Below are positions 44,812 through 53,870 of a stretch of 64,000 nt of DNA, piece by piece (the first letter of the stretch is position 1; the number at the start of each line of letters is the position of its first letter). The notes under the pieces are model-generated. The model was not told the DNA's origin. It was given only the letters and a program-made list of their open reading frames with translations, and ran no database searches. The position numbers were made by a program, and so were the translations under genes. The DNA comes from Lysinibacillus fusiformis (GTDB lineage: Bacteria > Bacillota > Bacilli > Bacillales_A > Planococcaceae), in the NCBI RefSeq assembly GCF_007362955.1, contig NZ_CP041696.1:3410001-3474000 (forward strand), read 5' to 3'.

Positions 44812-46254
44812 CTAACTAAGAGGAAGTAGGAGGGTAAACGCTGTTCCTTCATTGTGCTTACTTTTAAATGTAATGGAGCCATGATGAGCCTCCATAATAT
44901 ATTGACAAATTGATAATCCGAGACCTGCTCCTTCATTCTTAATTGCTGTATTACCTGTATGATGAGCACCTCTGAAGTAACGTTCAAATATAAAAGGCAT
45001 ATCTTGCGGTAGCATGCCTTTACCAGTATCCATTACCAAGACTTTTAGTAATTGGTCCTCTACATCGATTTCAACAGTTATTGCATCATCGGAAGTCGTA
45101 TGCTTCAGCGCATTTGTTATGAGATTGGTAAGAACTTGCTCTAAGCGCTGCTCGTCTACATGGATGAGTACATTTGGAATGTCTGGAGGCCCATTAAAGT
45201 GAATGCCGATTGTTTGTACGTAATGACGAATAGGACGAAGAATGTTTTCAAATATATCTCTACTATATTGCTCTTTTAGATTGACAGGAATATGACCAAG
45301 TTCTTTTAACGTATGAATAAATAAATCATCAAGTAGTCTCGACATTTTTTCTGTATTTGTCTGCATAACGTGAATATATGTCATGACCGATTCCATATCA
45401 GGACAAACCCCATCAGCAATGGCATCCAAGTAGGCTTTGATTGTTGTAAGAGGCGTTTTCACATCATGCGAAATGCTAGATACAAGTTTTTTTTGGTTCT
45501 GTTGTTGTTCAGCACGTTGCGTATTAAGATTCATAATCTCTATTCGCATTTGTTCAAACACTGCATATAGATCGCCGATTTCATCAGCCTTTATATAGTC
45601 TGTTTGCTGTTCATAATTGCCTTTTACGATTTGTATCGTACTATTCTTTAGAGTATCTAAAGGATAGAGAATATCCTTTTTAGCTTTATAAGTCATGCGA
45701 TAGACAAGACCGACGATAAATAAAGTTAGTATACTAATACACAGGAATATTAGGTTGTTGAGCGATGTAGGTTGTTTTAAAGGTAATAGTGTATCCCGAT
45801 TGATAGTGAAAATGGCGTTCCCCACTTGACTTTGCATATCCTTGTCTATAATGGGAAATGCAATTTTAATAATTCCAGGTTGCCGTTTTGCTGTATATAA
45901 ATCAAAATGTAAATCATTTTTTAGATTGATGAAGGAAGGAGCACCTTTGTTTATGGAGTTGAAAATAACTTTGCCGTCAAGTTGAACAACAGAGACATCA
46001 ATTTTCTGGTTGTTACTCATTGCTTGTAGGGAACTTTGCAACTCGGAATCCTGTTCAAGATTTATAAAATGGTCTTCTATGTATAATAAAAGATGATTTA
46101 CATGTAGTTTGATTTGATTGATTGTATAATCGCTACTAGGCTCTTCAGTAGGTTTTGAAGTTGAAAAAAATACATAAATTACACATACATATATTAGCAA
46201 TAAACAAATTAGCATGGCTCTTAACCATTTCTTGATCCACGTTTTTAAATACAT
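44812..46254 (-). CDS. Sensor histidine kinase with extracellular domain
   Basis: A 480-residue kinase. TM1 is at ~11-30 and TM2 at ~167-186 with a ~135-residue outside sensor between them. HAMP follows at ~187-245. The phospho-acceptor is His263 in SSISHDVKTPLTTIKAYLD. N-box VLTNLITNALKHT, G1 VMDTGKGMLPQD, F-box and G2 GAGLGLSICQYI complete the ATPase domain. It is 9 bp behind its response regulator, with GGAGCG as ribosome site. Confidence 0.9.
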   Translation of the reverse strand: MYLKTWIKKWLRAMLICLLLIYVCVIYVFFSTSKPTEEPSSDYTINQIKLHVNHLLLYIEDHFINLEQDSELQSSLQAMSNNQKIDVSVVQLDGKVIFNSINKGAPSFINLKNDLHFDLYTAKRQPGIIKIAFPIIDKDMQSQVGNAIFTINRDTLLPLKQPTSLNNLIFLCISILTLFIVGLVYRMTYKAKKDILYPLDTLKNSTIQIVKGNYEQQTDYIKADEIGDLYAVFEQMRIEIMNLNTQRAEQQQNQKKLVSSISHDVKTPLTTIKAYLDAIADGVCPDMESVMTYIHVMQTNTEKMSRLLDDLFIHTLKELGHIPVNLKEQYSRDIFENILRPIRHYVQTIGIHFNGPPDIPNVLIHVDEQRLEQVLTNLITNALKHTTSDDAITVEIDVEDQLLKVLVMDTGKGMLPQDMPFIFERYFRGAHHTGNTAIKNEGAGLGLSICQYIMEAHHGSITFKSKHNEGTAFTLLLPLS

Positions 46255-46263
46255 AGCGCGCTC

Positions 46264-46974
46264 CTATTTAGATGTTGGAGTAGTGAATTTATAACCGACA
46301 CCCCAAACGGTTTGGATATATACTGGTTTGGACGGATTGTATTCGATTTTTTCTCGAAGCCGTCTAATATAAACGGTAATCGTATTCTCGTCTCCATATG
46401 ATTCGTAGCCCCAAATAGCATCAAGCAGTTGACTTTTTGAGAAAACTTGATTGCTGTTTTCCATTAAAAAAAATAACAATTCGAATTCTTTCGCTGATAG
46501 GGTAATATGCTGTTGGTCTCGTCTAAAAGAATGCTCTTTTTTATTGACCTCCATATTGTCGATTTGAATTATTTCTTTCTTATTCGTATGTGCCTGTAAT
46601 AATCTATCCTGTTTCCGTAAATGCGCATTTATTCTCGCTACGAGTTCGCTTAAGGAAAAAGGTTTTGTCATATAATCGTCAGCACCGAATCCTAATCCAA
46701 GTACTTTATCTGTGTCGCTGCCCCTTGCACTTAATATAAGAATCGCAACATGACTTTTCTCACGAATATGACGACATAACTCGATACCGTCACAATCGGG
46801 AAGCGTAAGATCAAGAATAATGAAATCAGGGATTTCGTTTTCTATAAAGCGAATAGCTTGTTCGCCTGTCCGCGCTAGGATAGGCTCGAAATGATGAACA
46901 CCTAGATAATCTTTAACTATATTCGCAATATCATGTTCATCTTCAATTATTAGAACCTTGGCTTTCTTAAGCAT
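46264..46974 (-). CDS. OmpR/PhoB-family response regulator
   Basis: A 236-residue regulator. Receiver domain: acidic pair in IEDEHD, phospho-acceptor Asp55 (FIILDLTLPD), and KPFSLSEL. The C-terminal winged helix has LSAKEFELLFFLMEN, GDENTITVYIRRLREKIE and TVWGVGYKF. It should control the neighbouring transporter genes. Co-transcribed with the kinase; an ABC permease gene lies 61 bp upstream on the same strand. Confidence 0.92.
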   Translation of the reverse strand: MLKKAKVLIIEDEHDIANIVKDYLGVHHFEPILARTGEQAIRFIENEIPDFIILDLTLPDCDGIELCRHIREKSHVAILILSARGSDTDKVLGLGFGADDYMTKPFSLSELVARINAHLRKQDRLLQAHTNKKEIIQIDNMEVNKKEHSFRRDQQHITLSAKEFELLFFLMENSNQVFSKSQLLDAIWGYESYGDENTITVYIRRLREKIEYNPSKPVYIQTVWGVGYKFTTPTSK

Positions 46975-47035
46975 TGTTCGTTCAGTCCTTTATTGTTAAA
47001 TTTACAACTATCAACACCTGAGGAAGTTTACACTG

Positions 47036-47746
47036 TTATAATTTCCGCTTGTGATGCAAGATGAAAAAATATAATCCGATCAATAACATGCTATAAATAA
47101 CAATCCAAGCAAATTGCCAGTAAAATACGTAAGGTATATTTTTTAGGCTATCATCTGAGCTCATCATTTCTAAAGCTAGATGAAGAGGGGGAAACAGCCA
47201 AATGAGTCCTTTCACTGGTAGAATTACACTTTTTAACGTGACGATTGCAACAGCAATGATAAGGATACTAAGAACGCCCCACCAAGTATTTTGCCTATTC
47301 TTGACGAGTTCTCTCGTGAAAATGGCAGATAGTGCAATAGCAAGTACAGCAAGACTAAAGTGAGATAGAAAACCCATGATGATATGTAAGACTCTTGGCT
47401 GTTCACCAAACGCTCCAATCAGAATAGGGTAAATCACTGACACCATGCTTAGGCAAAAACCAATAGCTATACAAACAATAAAGAGCGACCCGTAATATGC
47501 ACTTTGCCCTTTAGAATGGAGTATGGTAATAATTTTTTGCCCTTCGTCCTCCGCGTGGAAAAGGGTTATTGTAAACCAACCCATGAGAAAGAACAGCATG
47601 ATCGATGTAAAGGAATAACTATTTAATATTGGATTTGGCACAAATGTATAATTGACAACCATAATCAGTATAAAAATTGAAAAGGGCGGAACATATTTAT
47701 AAGTTCTTAAATAATTGATTAATTGATAGCGCAATAAATATTTCAT
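47036..47746 (-). CDS. ABC-2-like membrane permease, small
   Basis: A 236-residue integral membrane protein with about six hydrophobic segments (NYTFVPN, FLMGWFTITLFHAEDEGQKI, VCIAIGFCLSMVSVIYPILIG and later helices). It lacks clear family motifs but sits directly behind an ABC ATPase gene and is probably its permease. Extracytoplasmic loops are short. Confidence 0.72.
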   Translation of the reverse strand: MKYLLRYQLINYLRTYKYVPPFSIFILIMVVNYTFVPNPILNSYSFTSIMLFFLMGWFTITLFHAEDEGQKIITILHSKGQSAYYGSLFIVCIAIGFCLSMVSVIYPILIGAFGEQPRVLHIIMGFLSHFSLAVLAIALSAIFTRELVKNRQNTWWGVLSILIIAVAIVTLKSVILPVKGLIWLFPPLHLALEMMSSDDSLKNIPYVFYWQFAWIVIYSMLLIGLYFFILHHKRKL

Positions 47747-47769
47747 TTCGGTTGTTATTCACCCCTAAT

Positions 47770-48648
47770 TTAGAATAGGCTATAGAATTCTTCCTGCGTT
47801 CGATTTGTAGGCATTAGTTGTTTAACGACGGCATTTCGATGAAGTAATGCCAATAGGACTTTGTCTGTATTCTGTTGTTGAACGGTTACTATTAGTTCGT
47901 TGACATCATTATGTAAGGAACGCTGATGTTGAATTTCAATAAAAGGTAATAGTTTTTCCAGTGATGTTTGACTGGAAATTTCAAAAATTATTCTATTGCT
48001 TTGATGTTCTGTATCGTGAAATGAATTCATTTGACTGACTTGACAATTGTGGATGACGAAAACCCGATCTACGAGATTTTCTAGTAATTTTGTTTCATGG
48101 CAAGTTAAAACGATACTTAAGCCATTGTCTTTTAGGGAGGCCAATGTATCTTCTAAGTCACTTTGTGCTTTTGCATCAAGGCCAGATAATGGCTCGTCTA
48201 ATATAAGTAGATCCGTTTCTTCGAGCATTGCCTGCATAATCATGACTTTTTGCTTCATCCCTTTAGAAAAATGGATAATCCTTGTATTGCGAGCCTCTTG
48301 CATGTTGAAAATTTCCAGTAAAGAATCTATTTGTTGCTGTAACGGTTTTTTTGGCATTCCATTAATACTACCCATATGATAAAGATATTCTTCTGGGGTA
48401 AATAGTATATGAGAAGGGGTTACTTCTGGCACGTAGCCAATTTTTAGAGTTGGTAGATGTTTGTCAATAACACCGGTGTCTGGATGCGCTAAACCTCCTA
48501 TAATTTTTAGTAAAGTACTCTTGCCGGAGCCATTCTTTCCTACAAGTGCCACAATCTGTTGAGCATAAATGGACAATGAAACATTCTCTAAAACTTTTTT
48601 GCCTTTGTATTGTTTAGTGATGTTCTGTACTTCCATAATACGTTGCAT
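47770..48648 (-). CDS. ABC transporter ATP-binding protein
   Basis: A 292-residue ATPase: Walker A GKNGSGKST, signature region HFSKGMKQKVMIMQ (degenerate from LSGG), Walker B LLILDEPLSGLD, H-loop TCHE. A ~80-residue C-terminal extension follows. AAGGGGTG precedes the ATG. With the small permease 23 bp downstream it forms a second transporter beside the two-component system. Confidence 0.87.
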   Translation of the reverse strand: MQRIMEVQNITKQYKGKKVLENVSLSIYAQQIVALVGKNGSGKSTLLKIIGGLAHPDTGVIDKHLPTLKIGYVPEVTPSHILFTPEEYLYHMGSINGMPKKPLQQQIDSLLEIFNMQEARNTRIIHFSKGMKQKVMIMQAMLEETDLLILDEPLSGLDAKAQSDLEDTLASLKDNGLSIVLTCHETKLLENLVDRVFVIHNCQVSQMNSFHDTEHQSNRIIFEISSQTSLEKLLPFIEIQHQRSLHNDVNELIVTVQQQNTDKVLLALLHRNAVVKQLMPTNRTQEEFYSLF

Positions 48649-48896
48649 TTTTACACCCCTTCTTTCATGATAGACCTTTATGCTTATTTGGAAATTTTTT
48701 TGCTAGTTGTTTGCTGATTCACGTATAAGATTATTATAAATTAATGTGCCCTTAATTGCTTTCTAAAAGTGGAACAATTTTCTATTTTTGTTTGTTGTCA
48801 CTATTGTTCTAACCTTTTTAAATATTTATTTACCTCCAACAATCTAAATCCAATACTCAAATTGTATAGAAATTGTTTGGGTGCCTGGCACCAAAA
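48649..48896. promoter_or_regulatory. Upstream region of the ABC/two-component cluster
   Basis: Minus-strand transcription of the cluster must begin here. A TATAAT-like box lies at about 48734-48739 on the minus strand, without a convincing -35. Near 48880-48892 GGTGCCTGGCACC is a perfect palindrome of unknown meaning. No gene is seen. Confidence 0.35.
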
Positions 48897-48944
48897 TAAA
48901 ACCAGCAATTCTCCAATGAAAGCAGGTGGAGGGATTGCTGGTTA
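48897..48944 (-). terminator. Terminator of the MerR-like gene
   Basis: ACCAGCAAT (48901-48909) pairs with ATTGCTGGT (48934-48942); TTTATTTT follows on the minus strand. Confidence 0.75.
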
Positions 48945-48948
48945 AGGT

Positions 48949-49851
48949 TTATTTTTCATAGTATGCACTTAAGGCCTTTTCTAATCGTTCTTCTAAATGC
49001 TGTGAGATATAGCCTACAACAAATTGCTCTTTTTCCATCTCAATTTGCACAGCGCGAAAAAATTTTGCGAAAAAGCCAGCCTTATTTTGCGCTGAAAATA
49101 GCTGTAAGGCTTCTGTACGTAATGTTGAAACAATTTCATTTTCTATATGACGTTCACGGATTTTTTTGACAATATCCTTCACACTACCCTCTTGTAGCTC
49201 TAGTATTTGCTTTTGCAGATTTTCATTTTCATCTTTAAGTTCTGCTGTTTCTTTTTGAATTTCAGTAATTTGATGATTTGATTCGGAGGAAAGCGATTGC
49301 ATATTTTGTGCGAGAAAATCTTGGTTAATCGAAATTTGAAAGATGCCTTGTTTATCACTTGTCTGCATATCAAAAAGTCCTGTTTGTATCATTTGTTGCA
49401 AAACATTCCCTAGCACATCGACTTTATTGGTTAATTCATCTGTAGAAGCCAGTGTTGTTGCAGTAATTTGATGTTTTAGGAGCTGTCCATCTTCATCAAT
49501 ACCTAAAAGTTGTTTTAAGCCTTTCACTCGGTATTCGTCCTTCAAGAGAAGAATCATGCGTAGCCTTAATATGGCAGAGAGAGTTAAACGAATATTAGTG
49601 ATTGGGTTAATCGTGGTGTTATCAAAAATATATTGCTCAAATGGTTTAATGTAATAACGAAGCATTGCATCAGTAATTTCAAACCAATTGGCAACCTCCG
49701 AAATGGAGTAGTGCTCTTTTTCATGAATGTGCGCTAAATAATCATCACTATAAAGTTGTTCTTCTAATGGTGTATGTTGTATAACGACAAAAAGTGGATC
49801 ATGTTGCACAATTTCAAGTACCTTCTCTTTTGCATTACTTATTTCAAGCAT
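48949..49851 (-). CDS. MerR-like helix-turn-helix coiled-coil protein of unknown function
   Basis: A ~300-residue protein. Near residues 45-65 is a MerR-like helix-turn-helix (YSISEVANWFEITDAMLRYY), followed by a helical region. A long coiled coil occupies ~200-245 (heptads in TAELKDENENLQKQILELQE), and an acidic/basic helical tail ends it. The layout recalls RacA- or plasmid-segregation-type DNA-binding proteins, but there is no specific match. The ATG at 49851 follows GTGGGGTG; a GTG at 49866 is possible. It is a single-gene unit with its own terminator. Confidence 0.72.
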   Translation of the reverse strand: MLEISNAKEKVLEIVQHDPLFVVIQHTPLEEQLYSDDYLAHIHEKEHYSISEVANWFEITDAMLRYYIKPFEQYIFDNTTINPITNIRLTLSAILRLRMILLLKDEYRVKGLKQLLGIDEDGQLLKHQITATTLASTDELTNKVDVLGNVLQQMIQTGLFDMQTSDKQGIFQISINQDFLAQNMQSLSSESNHQITEIQKETAELKDENENLQKQILELQEGSVKDIVKKIRERHIENEIVSTLRTEALQLFSAQNKAGFFAKFFRAVQIEMEKEQFVVGYISQHLEERLEKALSAYYEK

Positions 49852-50054
49852 TCCTTTACACCCCACTTTATTAATCTTAAGCTAGATTTATATTTCTTCT
49901 CTATATAGGTTTCTATTCAATTGAATACAATTGTATGCCTATTTTAAGAGGGAAATAATTTCAAGCCTTTTTCAAAGAAAAGATAATTCAATTTCTTAAA
50001 GTGTATAGATAAAAAGACCTGTTTATGATTACAAAAAATTGTTATTTTTGTCAC

Positions 50055-50109
50055 TTAAGAAAAACTTAAGAAATCTCCATGCAATTTTTTAAGAAATGCT
50101 CCCTATAGT
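50055..50109 (+). promoter_or_regulatory. Promoter with phased direct repeats, candidate response-regulator sites
   Basis: TTAAGAAA-type repeats start at 50055, 50066 and 50089, i.e. 11 and 23 bp apart, close to one and two helical turns. The last one ends eight bases before the TATAGT -10 candidate (50104-50109), where an activator would replace the -35. OmpR-family regulators bind such repeats, and the operon encodes one. Confidence 0.6.
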
Positions 50110-50147
50110 AAGAGTTAACTTACAAGAATAGGACGGGGAGATAGTAG

Positions 50148-50726
50148 ATGCAATTTATAACATTCCTTAACGAATTTATTAAACATCCAAAAAATACAGG
50201 AGCGATTTCACCGAGTTCGAAAATATTAGCGAAAAAAATGGTAGAATCCATTAATTGTGAAGAAGCACAATGTATTGTTGAGCTAGGTCCTGGTACGGGT
50301 TCTTTTACAAAAGAGATTATGAAGAGAAAAGGGCAACAAACGAAACTCGTTCTAATCGAAAATAATGAAGTGTTTTCTACGGCATTAGAGAAAAAATATC
50401 AAGATGATTCAAATGTCATTGTCATACATGGGTCAGCTGAACATCTGCGTGCTTATTTGAAGTCATTACATATTAAAAAAATTGATTATATTTTATCGGG
50501 CTTACCTTTTACATCTTTGGAACCAGCACTATCATCTCGGATTTTAAATAATGTAAACGAGTCATTAGAAGAAGACGGTGAATTTATTACTTTTCAATAT
50601 TCACTTGTGAGGAAATCCTTTATCCAAAAATTTTTTAATGACATTTCACTGAAAAAGGTTTGGGTGAATCTACCACCTGCTTATGTGTTAAGTTGTAAAA
50701 AAGGAAGTCCGAGGTTAAGTAAGTAA
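50148..50726 (+). CDS. SAM-dependent methyltransferase, phospholipid N-methyltransferase-like
   Basis: A 192-residue methyltransferase. N-terminal FLNEFIKHPKNTGAISPSSK is characteristic of the PmtA-type phospholipid N-methyltransferases and relatives of rRNA adenine methyltransferases. Motif I is VELGPGTGSFTKEIM, then LIENNEVFS and the motif IV-like ILSGLPFTSL. It could modify a membrane lipid. GACGGGGAG precedes the ATG. TAATG overlaps the DedA start by one base, so the two are coupled. Confidence 0.82.
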   Translation: MQFITFLNEFIKHPKNTGAISPSSKILAKKMVESINCEEAQCIVELGPGTGSFTKEIMKRKGQQTKLVLIENNEVFSTALEKKYQDDSNVIVIHGSAEHLRAYLKSLHIKKIDYILSGLPFTSLEPALSSRILNNVNESLEEDGEFITFQYSLVRKSFIQKFFNDISLKKVWVNLPPAYVLSCKKGSPRLSK

Positions 50727-51340
50727 TGGATTTACATGATGTAATAGATTTTATCGAACATTATGGTTATTTTGCATTGTTTTTTAGCTTATGGCTCGGT
50801 ATCGTCGGCATGCCCATTCCCGATGAAATGATAGTAATGAGTGGTGGATTTTTGTCGTCCTTAGAAAAAATGGGTATCATACCTGCCTTTATCTTAACTT
50901 ACTTAGGCGTTGTATCAGGGCTGTCATTAGGGTATGTACTCGGGAAAGTGTTTGGACTTAAAGTTCTCGACAAACTGGTGAAGAAGAACAAAGCTAAATA
51001 CCTTATAAAATCAAAGGACATGATCAGCAAGTACGGGCAATTTGCTTTAGTGATAAGTTATTTTATTCCAGTAGTTAGGCACATTATTCCTTATTTAGTT
51101 GGCATGAATAACATGTCATTTAAAATTTATGCATTGTATTCATACACAGCGGGCTTTATCTGGACGATGATTTATTTTGTTCTTGGTTTTTTCTTTGGAA
51201 AACATATCGAACACATTGGAAAATTGGCAACGCAATATGGTTTATATTTTGGGGTAATCGTGATGATTGTGTGGATTATTTATTATTGTTTTAAACGAAA
51301 ATTAGCGGAAAGGTTAAAAATTAAGAGAAGTAATGGTTAA
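50726..51340 (+). CDS. DedA family membrane protein
   Basis: A 204-residue DedA protein. Signatures are GIVGMPIPDEMIVMSGGFLS near the N-terminus and SYFIPVVRHIIPYLVGMNNM with the conserved Pro-x-x-Arg. Four to five membrane segments are present. DedA proteins have been linked to flipping of C55-P carrier and of phospholipids, and to resistance to cationic peptides. Co-transcribed with a lipid-methyltransferase-like gene and a two-component system, which suggests envelope-stress function. Confidence 0.88.
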   Translation: MDLHDVIDFIEHYGYFALFFSLWLGIVGMPIPDEMIVMSGGFLSSLEKMGIIPAFILTYLGVVSGLSLGYVLGKVFGLKVLDKLVKKNKAKYLIKSKDMISKYGQFALVISYFIPVVRHIIPYLVGMNNMSFKIYALYSYTAGFIWTMIYFVLGFFFGKHIEHIGKLATQYGLYFGVIVMIVWIIYYCFKRKLAERLKIKRSNG

Positions 51341-51374
51341 CTATAATTATTAATTTAGAAAATGGTGGAATAGT

Positions 51375-52076
51375 ATGAATAAAGAAACAATATTGGTAGT
51401 GGATGATGAGAAGGAAATAAGGGATCTTATCACCATTTATTTGAAAAATGAGGGCTATGAAGTATTACAAGCAAGTGATGGAGAAGAAGGACTATTGCTA
51501 TTAAAGAACCACAAAGTTCATTTAATTGTGTTAGATATCATGATGCCTAATGTGGATGGTATCCAAATGTGTATGAAAGTAAGAGAAATAGCTGAGATGC
51601 CGATTATTATGCTGTCGGCAAAAACGCAAGATATGGATAAAATTGTTGGTTTAACAATGGGGGCAGACGATTATGTAACAAAACCTTTTAACCCGTTGGA
51701 GCTAATTGCTCGCATAAAATCACAGCTACGAAGGTATTTGAAAATGAGTAGTGCGGAAGTAGTTGATGATAATGAGATTGAAATTGGCGATATGCACATT
51801 AATATAGGAACACATGAAGTAGTTGTTGCTGGGCAGAAGGTGAAGTTAACACCTCGTGAATTTTCCATTTTGGAATTACTCGCACGAAATCAAGGCATAG
51901 TGATGAGTGCACAACAAATTTATGAAAAAGTATGGCAAGAGGAAGCATTTCAATCAGACAACACAGTGATGGTACATATAAGGAAAATACGGGAGCGAAT
52001 AGAAAATAATCCGAGAAATCCTCAGTATATCAAAACAGTTTGGGGAGTAGGTTATAAAATTGAAAAAGATCTTTAA
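51375..52076 (+). CDS. OmpR/PhoB-family response regulator
   Basis: A 233-residue regulator: DDEKEIR acidic pair, phospho-acceptor Asp54 (LIVLDIMMPNVDG), KPFNPLEL. Winged helix: LTPREFSILELLARNQ, DNTVMVHIRKIRERIE, TVWGVGYKI. It resembles VanR/YclJ-type regulators. The kinase gene overlaps its end by 17 bp. The TTAAGAAA repeats before the operon are its probable target. Confidence 0.93.
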   Translation: MNKETILVVDDEKEIRDLITIYLKNEGYEVLQASDGEEGLLLLKNHKVHLIVLDIMMPNVDGIQMCMKVREIAEMPIIMLSAKTQDMDKIVGLTMGADDYVTKPFNPLELIARIKSQLRRYLKMSSAEVVDDNEIEIGDMHINIGTHEVVVAGQKVKLTPREFSILELLARNQGIVMSAQQIYEKVWQEEAFQSDNTVMVHIRKIRERIENNPRNPQYIKTVWGVGYKIEKDL

Positions 52077-53577
52077 GCTATTCCCTTACTTATTCAACAA
52101 ACTAAAAAAGTTCATTGTAAAAGCTCTAAAAAAAATTCGACAAAGTATTAGAATTCAACTATTAACGACTTTTATTCTTTGTGCTTTTTTGGGTTTACTT
52201 GCAGCTAAAGCATCAATTCCGTTTATTTTGAATATAAAACAAACAGCTACCATTGACTATAGTCAAGGAATGCAACAGATAAATCTTCAAGCGCAGCGTG
52301 CGGCAGATTTAGCTATCGATGAAAATAGTGTAGAAACTTTACAGCAAATGATTGAATCAGAAAATGTAAAGCTTGAAATGAAACAGCGTGCATTGAAAGT
52401 GTTTGTTACCGATGAGAGCGGCAAGGTTTTATACAAAACAAAACAAATGGAAGAGCAACAAATCAATGTCCATAATAAAATTCGAAATGTAATGGATTTT
52501 GCGACAAACCATCCGCTCTATGTTTATGAGATACCAGCAATCGAGCACTCCGCGCAAGAATTTATTGCATTTTATCCATTAACTATAGAAGGTGAAAACT
52601 TATATTTGTTTGTCAGTGGCATTCCGGAGGGCATGGTGATCGCAAGCTCGACAGAGGGCCTTATCCCTTTATTTATTGCAATTGCTGTTTTTACCTTTTC
52701 ATTCTTCTATATCACGAAACGAAAAATGAATCAAATTGAGGCATTGGCGAAGGGGGTTATGGAAATGGCTAAAGGAAACTTAGCCTATCGAATAAAGAAA
52801 AAAGGGATAGATGAAATAGCATTATTAACGGAGAATGTAAATCATATGGCTGAAGCAATAATGACAAATATTGAAAAGGAACGAAGAATTGAAAAACAAA
52901 AAAATGAATTAATTACCAACGTATCACATGATTTGCGGACGCCCCTTACGTCGATTATGGGGTATTTACGTATATTAAGAGAGGGAAGATATGACAATAG
53001 AGAGCAATATGAGGAGTATATCAAGATTGCTTTTTCAAAGTCAGAGCAGTTAAAAAATTTAATTGATGATTTATTTGAGTACACGAAATTAACGAATGAA
53101 AATATCGTATTAAGCATGCAAAATGTATGTATTAATGAGCTACTCGATCAACTAATAGAAGAATTGGTTCCGCAAGCAGAAGAGCGTAACCTTGTATTTG
53201 ATAAAAATTTTCAGGAAGAGCGCATATACGCTTCTGTCGATTCGGAAAAAATTGTACGTGTGTTTGATAATTTATTAATGAATGCCATCAAATATAGTAC
53301 AAGTGGGGAGGCAATTAAGGTCTCCCTAAAAAAACAAATAAATAGCATTCAAATCTGTATCGCCAATCATAGTGAACAGTTTACAAACGAAGAATTAGGG
53401 AACTTATTTGAACGATTTTATAAAAAAGATCAATCGAGAACGTCTGTTTCAGAGGGTTCTGGACTGGGTCTTGCAATTGCAAAAAGTATTGTTGAACTAC
53501 ATGCGGGAATAATTCATGCAAATTATGAAGATGGTATGTTACAGTTTACAATCTTGTTGCCAATTTCAGCACCATAA
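52060..53577 (+). CDS. Sensor histidine kinase
   Basis: A 505-residue kinase. A basic N-terminus (~30 residues) precedes TM1 (~32-57). An extracellular domain of ~140 residues, TM2 (~200-218) and HAMP follow. His290 lies in NVSHDLRTPLTSIMGYL. N-box DNLLMNAIKYS, and GSGLGLAIAKSIVELH complete the ATPase. The start is TTG at 52060 inside the end of the response-regulator gene, behind TTGGGGAG. It likely senses an envelope signal and controls its own operon. Confidence 0.91.
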   Translation: MKKIFKLFPYLFNKLKKFIVKALKKIRQSIRIQLLTTFILCAFLGLLAAKASIPFILNIKQTATIDYSQGMQQINLQAQRAADLAIDENSVETLQQMIESENVKLEMKQRALKVFVTDESGKVLYKTKQMEEQQINVHNKIRNVMDFATNHPLYVYEIPAIEHSAQEFIAFYPLTIEGENLYLFVSGIPEGMVIASSTEGLIPLFIAIAVFTFSFFYITKRKMNQIEALAKGVMEMAKGNLAYRIKKKGIDEIALLTENVNHMAEAIMTNIEKERRIEKQKNELITNVSHDLRTPLTSIMGYLRILREGRYDNREQYEEYIKIAFSKSEQLKNLIDDLFEYTKLTNENIVLSMQNVCINELLDQLIEELVPQAEERNLVFDKNFQEERIYASVDSEKIVRVFDNLLMNAIKYSTSGEAIKVSLKKQINSIQICIANHSEQFTNEELGNLFERFYKKDQSRTSVSEGSGLGLAIAKSIVELHAGIIHANYEDGMLQFTILLPISAP

Positions 53578-53870
53578 TTTGTAAAGCGCTAAAGTTGAAG
53601 GGACAAGTGTTTTCGACAGAAGCAGATTTCAGGCGAAGAGAATGTATGCAGTCAAGTCTAGGAAGTCACGCTGCGACATGTGGTCTTCAAGAAATTAATA
53701 AGTTGGCCCAAAAAGTCTGAAGATAATTTAAGTTTGCCATGTTTGAAAAGCGGCAGTATACACTGCTGGAGATTAAACTCAAACATGGATTAATAACTCA
53801 ACGCTTTAACGATATATAGATGAAGTCGGTAGTATAGAATGATGTAAGAAGATAGAAGTACCGACTTCTG
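53578..53870. other. Intergenic stretch with two dyads
   Basis: No gene is seen. CCATGTTTGA / TCAAACATGG (about 53737-53787) and GAAGTCGGTA / TACCGACTTC (about 53823-53870) are perfect inverted repeats. The second abuts the next gene's stop and may be its terminator on the minus strand, although no long T run follows. Confidence 0.5.

Noticed and set aside
41504-46974. Classical BceRS-BceAB bacitracin module
   Set aside because: The kinase has a ~135-residue extracellular domain instead of the short BceS loop, and the permease has two large external domains rather than the single one of BceB.
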